Shown one piece after another: positions 20,376 through 30,495 of a DNA stretch of 64,000 nt. The DNA is from Agrostemma githago (lineage: Eukaryota > Streptophyta > Magnoliopsida > Caryophyllales > Caryophyllaceae). The notes beneath the pieces are model-generated. The model had not been told where the DNA came from. It did no database searches and saw nothing but the letters and a program-made list of their open reading frames with translations. The position numbers and the translations under genes were made by a program. Numbering within the stretch: position 1 is the stretch's first letter; each line of letters begins with the position of its first letter. The stretch is taken from assembly GCA_958450325.1 (NCBI GenBank), contig OY288248.1, forward strand, positions 46,204,005 to 46,268,004, given 5' to 3'.

Positions 20376-22937
20376 ATCCATAAGCTAAAATGTGTTAAGA
20401 AGGATCTTAAAGATTTTCATAAGACTAATTTCTCAAATCTGGAGGCTCAAGTTAGTAAGGCTAAATCTGATCTCTTGCAATCCCAGAGGCAGATCCAGCA
20501 ATCTCCTTTATCTTCTCATCTTTTGGCTTTAGAAGCCACTATACTGCAAGACTATAGCAAACTTAAGAACTCTGAGCTAAGTATGCTTCATCAGAGGGCT
20601 AAGATCAAACATATTCAACTTGTTGATTGCTCATCAAAGTATTTTCATGCTAAGATTTCTGAAAGAAAACAACAGCAAATGATTGGGCCTATCATGGCTC
20701 ATACGGGCTCCTTGGTTACTGGAATGGATAAGATCTCAAAAGCTTTTCAAGACTATTATGCTACTCTCTTAGGTAATACTACTCATACTTCAGGATCTTT
20801 CACTCAAAAAGGGGGAGTTCCTGAAAATATGTTTAATAGCCTTATGGAGTCAGTGCAGGTTTCTGAACTTAAGGATGCAGTATTTTCCATGGACTCAAAT
20901 AGCAGCCCTGGTATTGATGGTTTCTCTGCAGGTTTTTTCAAAGCCTTTTGGAGTGTCATTGAGGGTGATTTTTGTAAAGCAATTTGGGGCTTCTTCAAAT
21001 CCAGCAAAATGCCTAAGCAAGCTAACTCCACTGTGGTTTCTCTTATTCCTAAGAAGCTGAATGTTTCTTCTGTTGTTGATTTTAGGCCTATCTCTTGTTG
21101 CACTGTCTTCTATAAAACAGTCTCTAAAATTTTGGCCAATAGACTTAAAAGGGTCTTGCCTCACATCATTGGTCCAGAACAAGCTGCTTTCCTTGAGGGT
21201 AGGAATATCTTTGATAATATCTTATTGTCTCAAGCTCTTGTTAAGGGTTATAATAGAAAATATCTTACTCCAAGGTGTTTGATTAAAGTAGATATAAGAA
21301 AGGCATTTGATTCTCTGCAATGGAAATTTATAGAAGCTATGCTAAGAAATTTTGGTTTCCCTGACAAGTTTGTTGGCTGGATTATAGGGTGTATTTCATC
21401 CCCTTGGTATTCCTTTAAAATAAATGGAGCTGTTTCAGGGTTTTTGCAGGGGAAAAGTGGAATTAGGCAGGGAGGTCCCTTGTCTCCCTACCTATTAGTT
21501 ATGAGTATGGAAATCCTTTCTCAATCCCTCAGGAAAATTTGTGAACAGGAGCAAGTCTCATATCATCCTAAGTGCTGCAAAATAAAGCTTACTCATCTAA
21601 TATTTGCTGATGATTTAATGATCTTCACTAGGGGAGATGTTCCTTCTGTTTCTGCAGTAAGAACATCTTTGAATGTGTTTGCTCAGCTCTCAGGTTTACA
21701 TGCAAATGTAGAGAAAACTTGCATTTATTTTGGAGGGGTTAAGCCTGATATTCGACAAGAGATTTTAAATGCTACTGGTTTTTCTTCTGGGGAGTTTCCT
21801 TTCAGATATTTGGGGATACCTCTCTCAGAAGGTCGGTTAACAGGTGATATGTTTGACTCTCTGATTCTGAAAATTCAAAGAAGCATACATCATTGGTCTA
21901 CTCACTTTCTTTCCTATGCTGGCAAAGCTCAGTTACTTAACTCTGCTATTTTTGGACTGAAAAATTACTGGTGTTCTGCCATTCTTCTGCCTAAGAATGT
22001 AGTCAAACAAATTAATAAAATTTGTAAAGATTTCTTTTGGGGAATCCAAGAAGGTGACAGGAAATTGGTGTTTAAAAAATGGTCTGAGATATGTTCCCCT
22101 TGGATTGCTGGTGGTTTTCATGTTAAGGATGTGGAGGCATGGAATGCAGCTTTAATTTCTAAATGGCTATGGCAATTTTCCGGGGAAGGGTCTAGTATTT
22201 GGTCCAATTGGTGTGATGCTTATATCTTCTCTAGTAACGCAATCTGGATAGTTCCTTCAAATGAGTATTTCTCCTCTGGTTTAAAGGGTATCCTTAAAGT
22301 TAGAGATCAGTTAATACAAATGACAGGCTCAGTTCTTAATGCTACACAGCTCTTACAGTCATGGGGTTCTAAGAAATTCTTGGTTTCTAAATGCTATCAA
22401 TTTCTTAAGAGTTGGCCTATTAAGACTTGGAGTAGAATACTTGTTACATCCAGGATCCTTCCTAGTCATAAAGTATTCCTATCCATGGCTATACAAAGCC
22501 AATTGGCTACAGTGGATCAGCTACAACGAAGGGGATATCAGTTGGCTAATAGATGTTGTCTATGTCTGGCTGCCCAAGAAACTCATGGTCACTTGTTCTT
22601 TTCCTGTTCTTTCTCTAAACAGGTCTGGAAATAAATCTCACGTTGGATGTTCATAAATATGCAAGAGTCTGCTTTGAAGAGCATTGTTAGATGGATGCTT
22701 GCCTCTCACAAGAAAGAGCATTGGAAAATGCCTTGGATGCAAGTGAGTTTAGCTGCTGCTGTTACTATGATCTGGAAGGAGCGTAATAAGCGTGTCTTCA
22801 CCTCGCAATGGTCCAGTATTGATGCAGTAATTAGTAGAATTAAGTTCTATGTAGCGGCACGTTTTTGTAATGAAAGTAATCCTAGATATGCTAGGATTAA
22901 GGAGAATATAGGGTTTTTTAATGCCTTAGCATGCTAG
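20376..22937 (+). pseudogene. L1 ORF2: RT and zf-RVT, one nonsense codon
   Basis: The 719-codon frame (from 20475 or earlier) holds SSPGIDGFSAGFFKAFW, VDFRPISCCTVFYKTVSK, VDIRKAFDSLQWKF, IRQGGPLSPYLL (Gly in place of the usual Asp) and LIFADDLMIFTRGD, then IPLSEGRLT and the thumb, and NRCCLCLAAQETHGHLFFSC. A TAA at 22632-22634 follows QVWK, where copy a has GAG-type Glu. The same frame continues to a stop at 22937 with SIVRWMLASHKKEHWKM and IWKERNKRVF. The endonuclease half is absent. Confidence 0.93.
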
Positions 22938-23010
22938 TGTGATAGAGCTTTTTTGCATCAAAACTGTAATTTCACTCTTTCATGAATGAAATGATATCTT
23001 TTCTTGCAAA
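20376..23010 (+). mobile_element. L1 LINE copy c, 5'-truncated before RT
   Basis: It begins directly after the (AAT)n tail of copy b within the linker between endonuclease and RT, and ends with ATGAAATGATATC and TTGCAAAA before an A-rich/(AAT)n tail. It is the least damaged L1 copy here, with one in-frame stop. Confidence 0.9.
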
Positions 23011-23088
23011 AAAAAAATTAAAAAATAAATAAAAATTAAAAAATTAAAAAAATAATAATAATAATTATTATTATTATTATTATTATTA
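23011..23088. repeat. A-rich tail, then inverted AAT/ATT tract
   Basis: A-rich sequence is followed by (AAT)n that switches at about 23064 to (ATT)n, forming a self-complementary stretch of about 40 bp. It lies between L1 copy c and the next LINE-like copy. Confidence 0.9.
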
Positions 23089-25336
23089 TCTCGGATATGA
23101 TTATGATTAGGAGCTTTCCGCGTGGCACTTCTTGTGGGCGGGACGGTTTTCGGGCCCAACATCTTCTGGATTGTTTGAGCGGGGCAGTGGTTGCTATCTC
23201 GGATGATCTGATCACCTCTATCACTAGGGTGGTTAACCTGTTTCTTGAGGGCAGATGTCCGCAAGTTCTCAGTGAGTACATCGCTAGTGCTCCGCTCACC
23301 CCGCTTGTTAAACCAGGTGGTGGGGTCCGTCCTATTGCTGTAGGCACGGTTTGGAGACGCCTTGTCTCCAAGGTTGGGGCTACTCTGATTGGTCCGTCGC
23401 TTTGCGGTTATTTTGAGGGCCTCCAGTTTGGGGTTGGGGTTTCCGGTGAAGGAGAGGCCATTCTACATGCCTTGAATCGGTTTGTTGAGGATCGTGGTGG
23501 TGATGTGGGCCTTTCCATGCTTTTGGTCTACTTCCAGAATGCTTTTAATTTGGTCGACCGGGAGATCATGTTGCGCGAGGTTCGTCGTTGTTGCCCTGTT
23601 CTTTCCCGCTGGGTTGAGTTTTGCTACTCTCGGCCTGCCAGGCTTTTTTACGGGGAGCACAGCCTTTGGTCTTGTCAGGGGGTCCAGCAGGGTGACCCTT
23701 TGGGCCCTCTTCTTTTCGCTTTGGTCTTGCATCCCTTGATTTGCAAGATCTGGGACTCTTTTCCCTTGAGCTTGCAGGCTTGGTACTTGGACGACGGCAC
23801 CATCGTTGGAGATACCTTGGTCGTGGGGAAGGTTTTGGTGCTGATTATGGAAGATGGTCCTCGCTTGGGTCTTCACCTTAATGTCGGAAAAACCGAGGTT
23901 TTTTGGCCTAAGGAAGATCCTAGGAGTCGACTTCCGGGTGTTTTCCCCCCTGATATTTCTCGACCGCTGCGTGGTGTCAAAGTTCTTGGTGGCCCCGTCA
24001 GTATCTCCTGTACTTTCAGCAGTGAGCTTGTGGCGAAGAGATTTTCGAGAACCATTGAGCTTATGGATTCGGTTGCCAGGATTGAGGACCCGCAGTGCGA
24101 GCTGTTGTTACTTCGTGCTTGTGCCGGTATTTCTAAGCTTTCTTTCTCTCTGCGAACCTGTCCCCCTACGGTCTTCGACTCGGCTAAGACCTTCGATGCG
24201 GCATTGCGGTCTAGCCTGGAACGCATTGTCACCGCGTCCGGCCCCGGGTTCGGGGACTGGCAGTGGCGTCTTTCCACACTGCCTTTTAATTTCGGAGGGT
24301 TGGGTGTGTACAGCGCCGGGGATGTCCTGCACTATGCCTTTTTGGCTTCTCGCCTTCAGACCTCTGAGTTGCAGGCTACGCTCCTTCGGCCTTCAGCTGT
24401 CTCTACTCCCGGGCCGACCTTCGATGCGGCCTTGGCTCTGTTTAGTGAGACCACCGGTTCCGACCTTTTCCATAATCCTAGTGAATTCGCTGCCCCCAAA
24501 CTCATGAAGAAATTGGCAGATATATATTTCACGAAGGTTGCTACTTCGGTAGAATCGGTTTTCTCCTTGACTCGACGACAGGTGGTTTTGTGGAAGTCTC
24601 TGCAGGGTGGTCACACGTCTGACTAGTTGTGCGCTGTACCCATCTCCGGGCTGGGGCAGACCATGAATGGGAGGACTTACCGCTCTGTCCTTAGCTATTG
24701 GTTGGGTGTCCCTTTGTTCCCGGTACCTAAGCCTTGTTCTGCCTGCTCCCGGGTTTGTGTTGGGGACATTTTTGAGGACCATGCTGTGTCGTGCGCTGGT
24801 ACCGTTGGTATTAAGCATAGACATAATCTGGTTTGTGACACCCTTTTGGATATCTGCTTCCGATCTGGTATTTCGGCCGGTAAAGAGGTGGATGTCGGTT
24901 TCATTGATGGGCACGACAAGCCCCTTCGCCCGGCGGATTCACTTCTGTATTTCTGGGATAAGGGGCGTGATGTGTGTGTCGATCTGACAGGGTCCTCCTT
25001 ATTGACTTAATCTGCGATGTCTGATTTTCTGCCTGGTCGCGCGGTCGCTGATGATGCTTAGCGCAAGTGCGCCAAGTATAGAGATTTATGCACCAAGACT
25101 GGGTATGGGTTCCTTCGTTTCTCTTTCTCTTCTCTAGGGGAGCTCGACGCGGAGGCCACTGCTTTACTCAAGCGGATTCAGAAATTCTCCATCTCTCAGG
25201 ACGTGGGAGCTTGCGCATCTGCTTTTATTTTTACTCGTCTTTGTTTTTCTATTGCTAAGGGAGTGAGGGCCCAGATAGTATCTCGGCTTCCCTCTAACTT
25301 CTTGTAATTCGTTCTGGTGTTTAATGCAAGTTTCAT
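23089..25336 (+). mobile_element. Non-L1 LINE-like element (family R), copy A
   Basis: This GC-richer copy begins within the RT fingers directly after (ATT)n. It ends with TGTTTAATGCAAGTTTCAT followed by a very long (AAT)n tract. Codon use and GC content differ sharply from the L1 copies on both sides. The element encodes an RT followed by Cys/His and nuclease-like domains rather than an APE endonuclease in front. The N-terminal part is missing. Confidence 0.8.
23097..25307 (+). pseudogene. Family R reverse transcriptase with C-terminal nuclease-like domain
   Basis: RT part (23097-24626): GVRPIAVGTVWRRLVSKV, LLVYFQNAFNLVDRE (motif A; Tyr where the first catalytic Asp is expected), QGVQQGDPLGPLLFALVLHP, AWYLDDGTIVGD (motif C), LHLNVGKTEVFWP, then a thumb and the AAPKLMKKLADIYFT region. 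After a TAG at 24624 (Trp expected), a Cys-rich segment CSACSRVCVGDIFEDHAVSC is followed by GISAGKEVDVG, RPADSLLYFW and DVCVDLTGSS, which resembles a PD-(D/E)XK core. Then come RKCAKYRDLC and GYGFLRFSFSS. Further stops lie near 25007 and 25060. The nuclease reading is an inference from motif spacing. Confidence 0.75.
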
Positions 25337-25640
<304 letters not shown>

Positions 25641-25694
25641 AACACAAAGCTCTCTCTAAAAGATGGTTCTCTCGTCAATTCCACGCAATTTCTG

Positions 25695-26933
25695 ATGATT
25701 CCAACGGCGATGAGGGGGAGGAGCCGAGGGAGGCCACGTAAGACTCAAAGGGGGGATGCTAATCAAGCTGGAGGTTCGAGGGACACGGATTCAGAGTTGT
25801 CTCATGAGGGTTCCGAAGACCAACCTGACACTCAGGTGCCGGAGAAACAGGGTAAGAACGTTCTAAATGACTTGATTGACATAGCTCTACAATCGGCGAT
25901 GAAGATGGGGACGAGCGATGTTCCAAAGTCAACTAAGACTACTCCAGCTAAGGAGAGTCTGATTAAGAAGGCAGAGGTGGCGGAAGGAAATCCAGGAGTG
26001 ACGGAGAACAGCGACGGGAAACAATCGGAGGTTCTTCTACCACAGGGGGCCTTAAAGGAGACCACTTGGGCGGGACGTGTGAAGAACGCTAAACCAGGTA
26101 TGGGGCTGTATTTTGATGAATACAGTGCAGATGCTAAGGAATTTACGATTGAGTATGAGGATTTTGAAGATGAATTGGTTTTCTGGAAGTTTACTTTAAT
26201 GGGGCGGGTGATTGGGGCTCGACCTACTTTACAACGGCTGACTGAGTTTGCATCTGTTCGCTGGAACCATATTTCTTTGCCTAGCGTTCAATATTTCAAA
26301 AAAGGGTGGTTTTCTTTTCGCTTTAGGAGCAAGGAGGCCATGGATGAAGTGCTAAAAGGGGAGCCTTGGCAGGTCGGACCTCATACTCTCATTTTGAAAC
26401 AATGGAGTCCGTCCTTCTCTCAAGAGATGGAGAAACTTGCTGTTGTTCCAACTTGGGTGCTATTCCCTGATCTTGATCCTTACTTATGGACAGAATCTGT
26501 TCTTAGCAAGATGGCTAGTAAGATAAGCAAACCTATGTTTGCTGATTCCACAACTACTTACAAATAGAGGCTCTCTTTTGCTCGTGTTATGGTGGAAGTT
26601 GATGTCTCTAAAGAATTGCCAGATGTTGTGAAGATCAATATTCCCATCATTGGGACATCTATGCAGAATGTTACTTACGAATGGCTTCCTCATTTTTTCC
26701 ATTATTGTGGAAAGTTGGGGCATCAGAAGAGCTCCTGTAACTTAGAGAAGAGGAAGGGTAAGCTGCAGGTTAGATATACACCTGTTAAGAAGGCACATGT
26801 TGCTGGAGCAGATGTTTTGAACAAGGAAGGTGTCGACCCTATCTTGGTCCCTCAGCCCGGTGGAGACTCCAACTTGACTGGTGGTTTAGGTGGAGATGAC
26901 TCGAACTCCAATCTGACCAAGGCAGGGCTATGA
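25695..26933 (+). pseudogene. L1 ORF1 (DUF4283 domain and zinc knuckle)
   Basis: The protein starts with a basic segment (MRGRSRGRPRKTQRG; either Met at 25695 or 25710), then an acidic low-complexity region. The DUF4283 RNA-binding fold follows: FWKFTLMGRVIGARP, VQYFKKGWFSFRFRSKEAMD, WQVGPHTLILKQWSPSF and PTWVLFPDLDPYLWTESVLS. After an in-frame TAG at 26565-26567 come ARVMVEVDVSKELPD and the knuckle region HFFHYCGKLGHQKSSC, in which the first knuckle Cys is replaced. ORF1 proteins of plant L1s bind the element RNA. No other ORF1 is present in the window. Confidence 0.88.
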
Positions 26934-27592
26934 GAAATAATGTTATTCGAGGAAGGAACATCTGGACTATTGAGAAGGCGGATCGCTATGCAGCAACTTT
27001 CAACAGTTTGCTTGATATCCGGGATGAAATTCGACAGCAGACTGGTGCTGCAGATGCTGCTGAGGTCCTGTTAAAGAGCTGGACTATCAACGGTAGATTT
27101 GCTATTAATTTAGCGTATGATTGGTTCCGGCCTAAGTTTCCTATTGTGCCTTGGATGAAAAGAATGCAGAAGCCGACCATCATTCCTAAGCATGGAGTGT
27201 TATTAGTTCTTGCAGGGCAGAGATCTATTGCAACTCAGGATATGTTGAAGAAAAGGTGAATGCAACTGGTGAGCAGGTGCAGCCTGTGTTTAGAAGCTGA
27301 GGAAACGGCTGCACATATATTTATTAATTGCAGTTTCTCAAGGCAAGTGTGGCAAAACCTCCTCAATTGGATGCAGATTACAGGTCGAAGTAACAACCTT
27401 CTTACGGAGCTGAATTGGAGCACTCACAGGAGCAAGAATAGACATTGGAAGAACAAATGGTATTGTTGTAGTCTAGCGGCTGCTGTTTATGGTATTATTG
27501 GGGCAAAAGAAATGGTAGGATTTTTGATGGGAAGGTCTGCTCAGTGTCGAGTCTTGTTAATAGGGTCAAATTTGATGTGTTTATTAGATTAA
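26934..27592 (+). pseudogene. L1 ORF2 C-terminal remnant
   Basis: The frame carries GRFAINLAYDWFRPKFP, IIPKHGVLLVLAGQRSIATQ, then after a TGA at 27257 CSLCLEAEETAAHIFINCSF (zf-RVT cluster) and a diverged NKW-C-SLAAAVYGI segment. It is shorter and more diverged than copies a-c. It joins ORF1 without the endonuclease or RT. Confidence 0.8.
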
Positions 27593-27766
27593 GAAGTCGT
27601 GGGCTCGATATCTCTACAAAGCTTCTAAGGTAGGAGTCGATTGTATGTCATAGTGGAGTGGTGAATTAGATAATTTCTTTATCTAGTACTGGGTTTACTT
27701 TGTAAGAAACCAATCTTATTTTTAATACAAGACGTACCTTTCTTGCAAAAAAAAATCAATAATAAT

Positions 27767-27814
27767 AATAATAGTCATTTACTCTGGTGTTAATGCAAGA
27801 TCCGTTTATAAAAA

Positions 27815-27864
<50 letters not shown>

Positions 27865-27866
27865 CA
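27767..27866 (+). repeat. Minute family R 3' end with (AAT)n
   Basis: Directly after a short (AAT)n, the text CTCTGGTGTTAATGCAAG matches the last bases of family R copy A (25313-25330, with one T fewer), and is followed by its own (AAT)n of about 45 bp. It is the end of a severely truncated copy, about 40 bp without tail. Confidence 0.7.
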
Positions 27867-28055
27867 AAAGTTGGCTGTTTCCGTCCGTGACACTCTTTTG
27901 GATATTTGTTTCTGTTCCGGGGTCTCGGCTGGTAAGGAGATCGATATTGGCTTGATTGATGACCACGACAGATCCATGCGTCCTGCAGATTTGCTTCTTT
28001 ATTCGTGGGACAGGGGGCGTGACGTTTGTGTAGATCTTACTGGGTCTTCTTCTTT
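27867..28055 (+). pseudogene. Family R copy B, left part (split by CACTA)
   Basis: It encodes DTLLDICFCSGVSAGKEIDIG, RPADLLLYSWDRGRDVCVD and LTGSSS, closely matching the nuclease-like domain of copy A, with no internal stop. At 28053-28055 it is interrupted by the CACTA transposon and resumes at 35210. It starts right after (AAT)n plus an A-rich run, so it is 5'-truncated. Confidence 0.85.
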
Positions 28056-28340
28056 CACTACAAAAATGAAGGGTCTGTCGCGGCGGAAAAATCCGCCGCA
28101 AATCGCGAAAATCCGACGCGAAATCAAGTTTGCGTCGGATTCCGCGACGTGAAAGGCCGCCATTAATTTTGGACGCAAAGAGGAACACTTGCGGCGGATC
28201 GGGCGCCGCATACTGTTTCGCGTGGGACATGCGGCAGAAAGGGCGACACTAGGAAGGTCAAAGGGGACTTGAAGTGAACTGTTTAAGCGTCGGAAATTGG
28301 ATGGTTTGCGGCGGATATTCCTACGCAAAAATAAGTATAC
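28056..28340. repeat. CACTA left terminal and subterminal region
   Basis: The 11-bp terminal repeat is followed by motifs such as TCCGCCGCAAATCGCG, CCGACGCG and GTCGGATTCCGCG. In En/Spm, clustered short subterminal motifs bind the TNPA protein and bring the ends together. The specific motif used here would need to be tested. Confidence 0.85.
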
Positions 28341-28560
28341 GTCCAGTGTTGCGTGGGACTGTCCCTTGCAACAAATGGTTGTGCGTCCAGTTTTGCGTGG
28401 GATTTTCCCTTGCAACCAATGGGTGTGCGTCCAGTTTTGCGTGGGATTTTCCCTTGCAACAAGTGGGTGTGCGTCCAGTTTTGCGTGGGATTGTCCCTTG
28501 CAAAAAGTGGGTGTGCGTCCAGTTTTGCGTGGGATTTTCCCTTGCAAACAGAGTCTGTAC
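28341..28560. repeat. 44-bp subterminal tandem repeat, 5 copies
   Basis: Units start at 28341, 28385, 28429, 28473 and 28517, exactly 44 bp apart. Each begins GTCCAGTTTTGCGTGGGATT with few changes and ends in a GTGTGC-type text. The unit contains GCGTGGGA followed by TCCCTTGC, a gapped inverted pair. 44 is not a multiple of 3 and frames here are shadows. Confidence 0.95.
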
Positions 28561-28740
28561 GGCAATATCTGCTGGATATAAAACGTCCCCAAAACAGAAA
28601 ATCGACCTGAAAAAAATAAAAGCACACAACGTGCAACCAAATGTGCTCCTCCCGAGCAAATTCTACATCGAATCTTTCACGCAGAAGCAGAACATGCTCA
28701 ATGATCGAAAAGAAACTAATATATTACCGAGTCTACCTAA

Positions 28741-28862
28741 TCACAAGTTCACAAGTTCACAAGTTACCAAGTTACCAAGTTCACAAGTCTACCTAATTCC
28801 CAAGTCAAGTTCACAAGTCTACCTAATCCCCAAGTTCACAAGTCCACCTCATTCCCAAGAAA
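28741..28862. repeat. Short tandem repeats (ACAAGTTC type)
   Basis: Repeated CACAAGTT, TACCAAGTT and the longer CACAAGTCTACCTAATCCC unit occur several times within 120 bp downstream of the TNPA-like gene stop. They look like slippage-derived repeats in the CACTA 3' flank. Confidence 0.85.
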
Positions 28863-28931
28863 CTAATATATATTCCGTTAACAAGTTCGAGGACTAGTAA
28901 TTAGAAAATACATATTACCTAGTCTACCTAA

Positions 28932-30296
28932 TGGGACGGGTCTACCTCCATGTTACTACCAAATGCGTGACCATCGTCAGCGTTGTCGTCACGCCTCTGA
29001 CCCCGTGGCATAGAACTGCAGCCTTCATCGGACATAGCGATCCTCTCCTTCAGCATCTCTATCGTCCTCCTCTGGTCCTACATCTCGCGCTCATGCTGCA
29101 GCTGCCGTTCCTCCATTTTCTTCAAGTCCTCTTTCATTCTCATGTTCTCGGTCCGTTGCTGGGTGGCGGCGGTGGGTACGTACGAGTCATCAACCGCGGT
29201 ACTGGTATAGTTCATGCACGGTTTGAACAGTTCTTTGGCTGCACTTCCAACCCCGAACACACGTTTCTTCTTGTTGAACCCCCCCGAGGCGTCATGGTAT
29301 AAGCGAAACTCGTCCACACGTGATATCGCCTCCCCTCCTTGGGACATTGCCTCTTCCCTCGCTTGTACAAATTTTTGCTGAAATGACATTCAAATGTTAA
29401 ATTATATAGCTTAACACCAAATGATGAAGTTGAGATAATTTAATATGATTTGAATTCTATTGTCGGAGAAATTACGTCCACCTCCTCTGCAATGGGATCA
29501 ACCCAAAGACCTTTCTTGTTCTTCTTTAACTTGTGAAGCAGCTGAATCGGGGTCGCATTCGGTCCCTTCGAAATAAAATGTCAGAACACGTACAAGCCAT
29601 GTTATATTGAACATAAAAAACTAATAATTTATTTTCATAACACATACCATTTTATTGAAAGCTTTTGTCGCGCTATTACGCCCTAGGCAGTTGGTCCCTT
29701 TCGCTACTCCGTCTTTGTTTCCGCCACGACGGTTCGCTTTGTTCACTTCTACTTTCTTCAGGAATTTAGGATCCATTGCCCTACGTTGCAGCTCCTGGTA
29801 CTTGTTCTCCGGGATCCAAGGAGGCCTTTCCTTCGCCTTCATTGCTCTCTGGAAGATGTCGGAGAGACGCTTCTTGATCCTTACCTCGTACGCGTTTCGC
29901 AGCTCATAACCCGGATCGATCTTCACCCGTTTCTGTTTGCAAAAGACAAACAAATTATTAGAAAATTTACAAATTACATAAATAGTTCATGTATTAGCCC
30001 AAAAAAAAATCTCACTTCGAAGTGGGAGTACATGGCGTCCCTCGCCTATTGAGGCGCCTCAGTCCAGTTCCTATAAACGGCAGGGGTGTTCATGTAAGTG
30101 CCGACGATGGACTCGCGTAGGTAATTGACAATGTCGCTATCTTCCCACCTACAACGACAATTTAACGAGTTATATTCCATCGTAAATGAAAACATTCATA
30201 CAGTACGGGAATTCTTACCAAACGCCATTTTCGTTCCGCGAAAGGTATTTCTTATCGGCATCCGGTATATCGTCATTGTTCCCAGCACCTGCCATT
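28932..30296 (-). pseudogene. TNPA-like CACTA protein (Ptta/En/Spm, Transposase_24), five exons
   Basis: Exon 1 starts MAGAGNNDDIPDAD and ends NGVW at a GTAAG donor (about 30220). Exon 2 begins WEDSDIVNYLRESIVG. Exon 3 holds KRVKIDPGYELRNAYE and RPPWIPENKYQELQRR, the conserved Transposase_24 core, ending NKM at GTATGT. Exon 4 has GPNATPIQLLHKLKKNKKG. Exon 5 starts QKFVQAREEAM and includes the FRLYHDASGGFNKKKRVFG region and a Glu/Arg-rich helix. Stops occur in exon 2 (TAG after EAPQ) and exon 5 (TAG after REM). TNPA-type proteins bind the subterminal repeats and regulate transposition. Confidence 0.85.
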
Positions 30297-30495
30297 ATTA
30301 CGTTTCCGCTACGAGAACCATAGTTGCAAAACATGAAAAAACATTAACAATGTACAATACTGAAGGTACATACACACAGAAAATGTAATACATTAACCAA
30401 TCTATAATACGTACATCTGTTTGCTTAAAATGTTTTTTATTAGTTACAATAAAAATAAACAAATTAAAGTTACGGTATTAAAATGATAATGGACA

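Larger units (their letters stand above)
25641..27766 (+). mobile_element. L1 LINE copy d, internally deleted
   Basis: ORF1 (25695-26933) is followed within a few bases by the last ~220 codons of ORF2; endonuclease and RT are absent. The 3' end carries TTTCTTGCAAAAAAAA and a short (AAT)n, the same terminal motif as the other L1 copies. The 5' end starts after an (AAT)n tract with AGAAAACACAAAGCTCTC, possibly a true 5' UTR start. A deletion of roughly 3-4 kb best explains the structure. Confidence 0.85.

Noticed and set aside
28341..28560. CRISPR-like array
   Set aside because: The units are directly tandem without unique spacers, in a plant CACTA transposon.
28274..28897. Overlapping frames up to 213 codons across the 44-bp repeats
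   Set aside because: They occur in several frames on both strands because the repeat contains no stop; none resembles a protein family.
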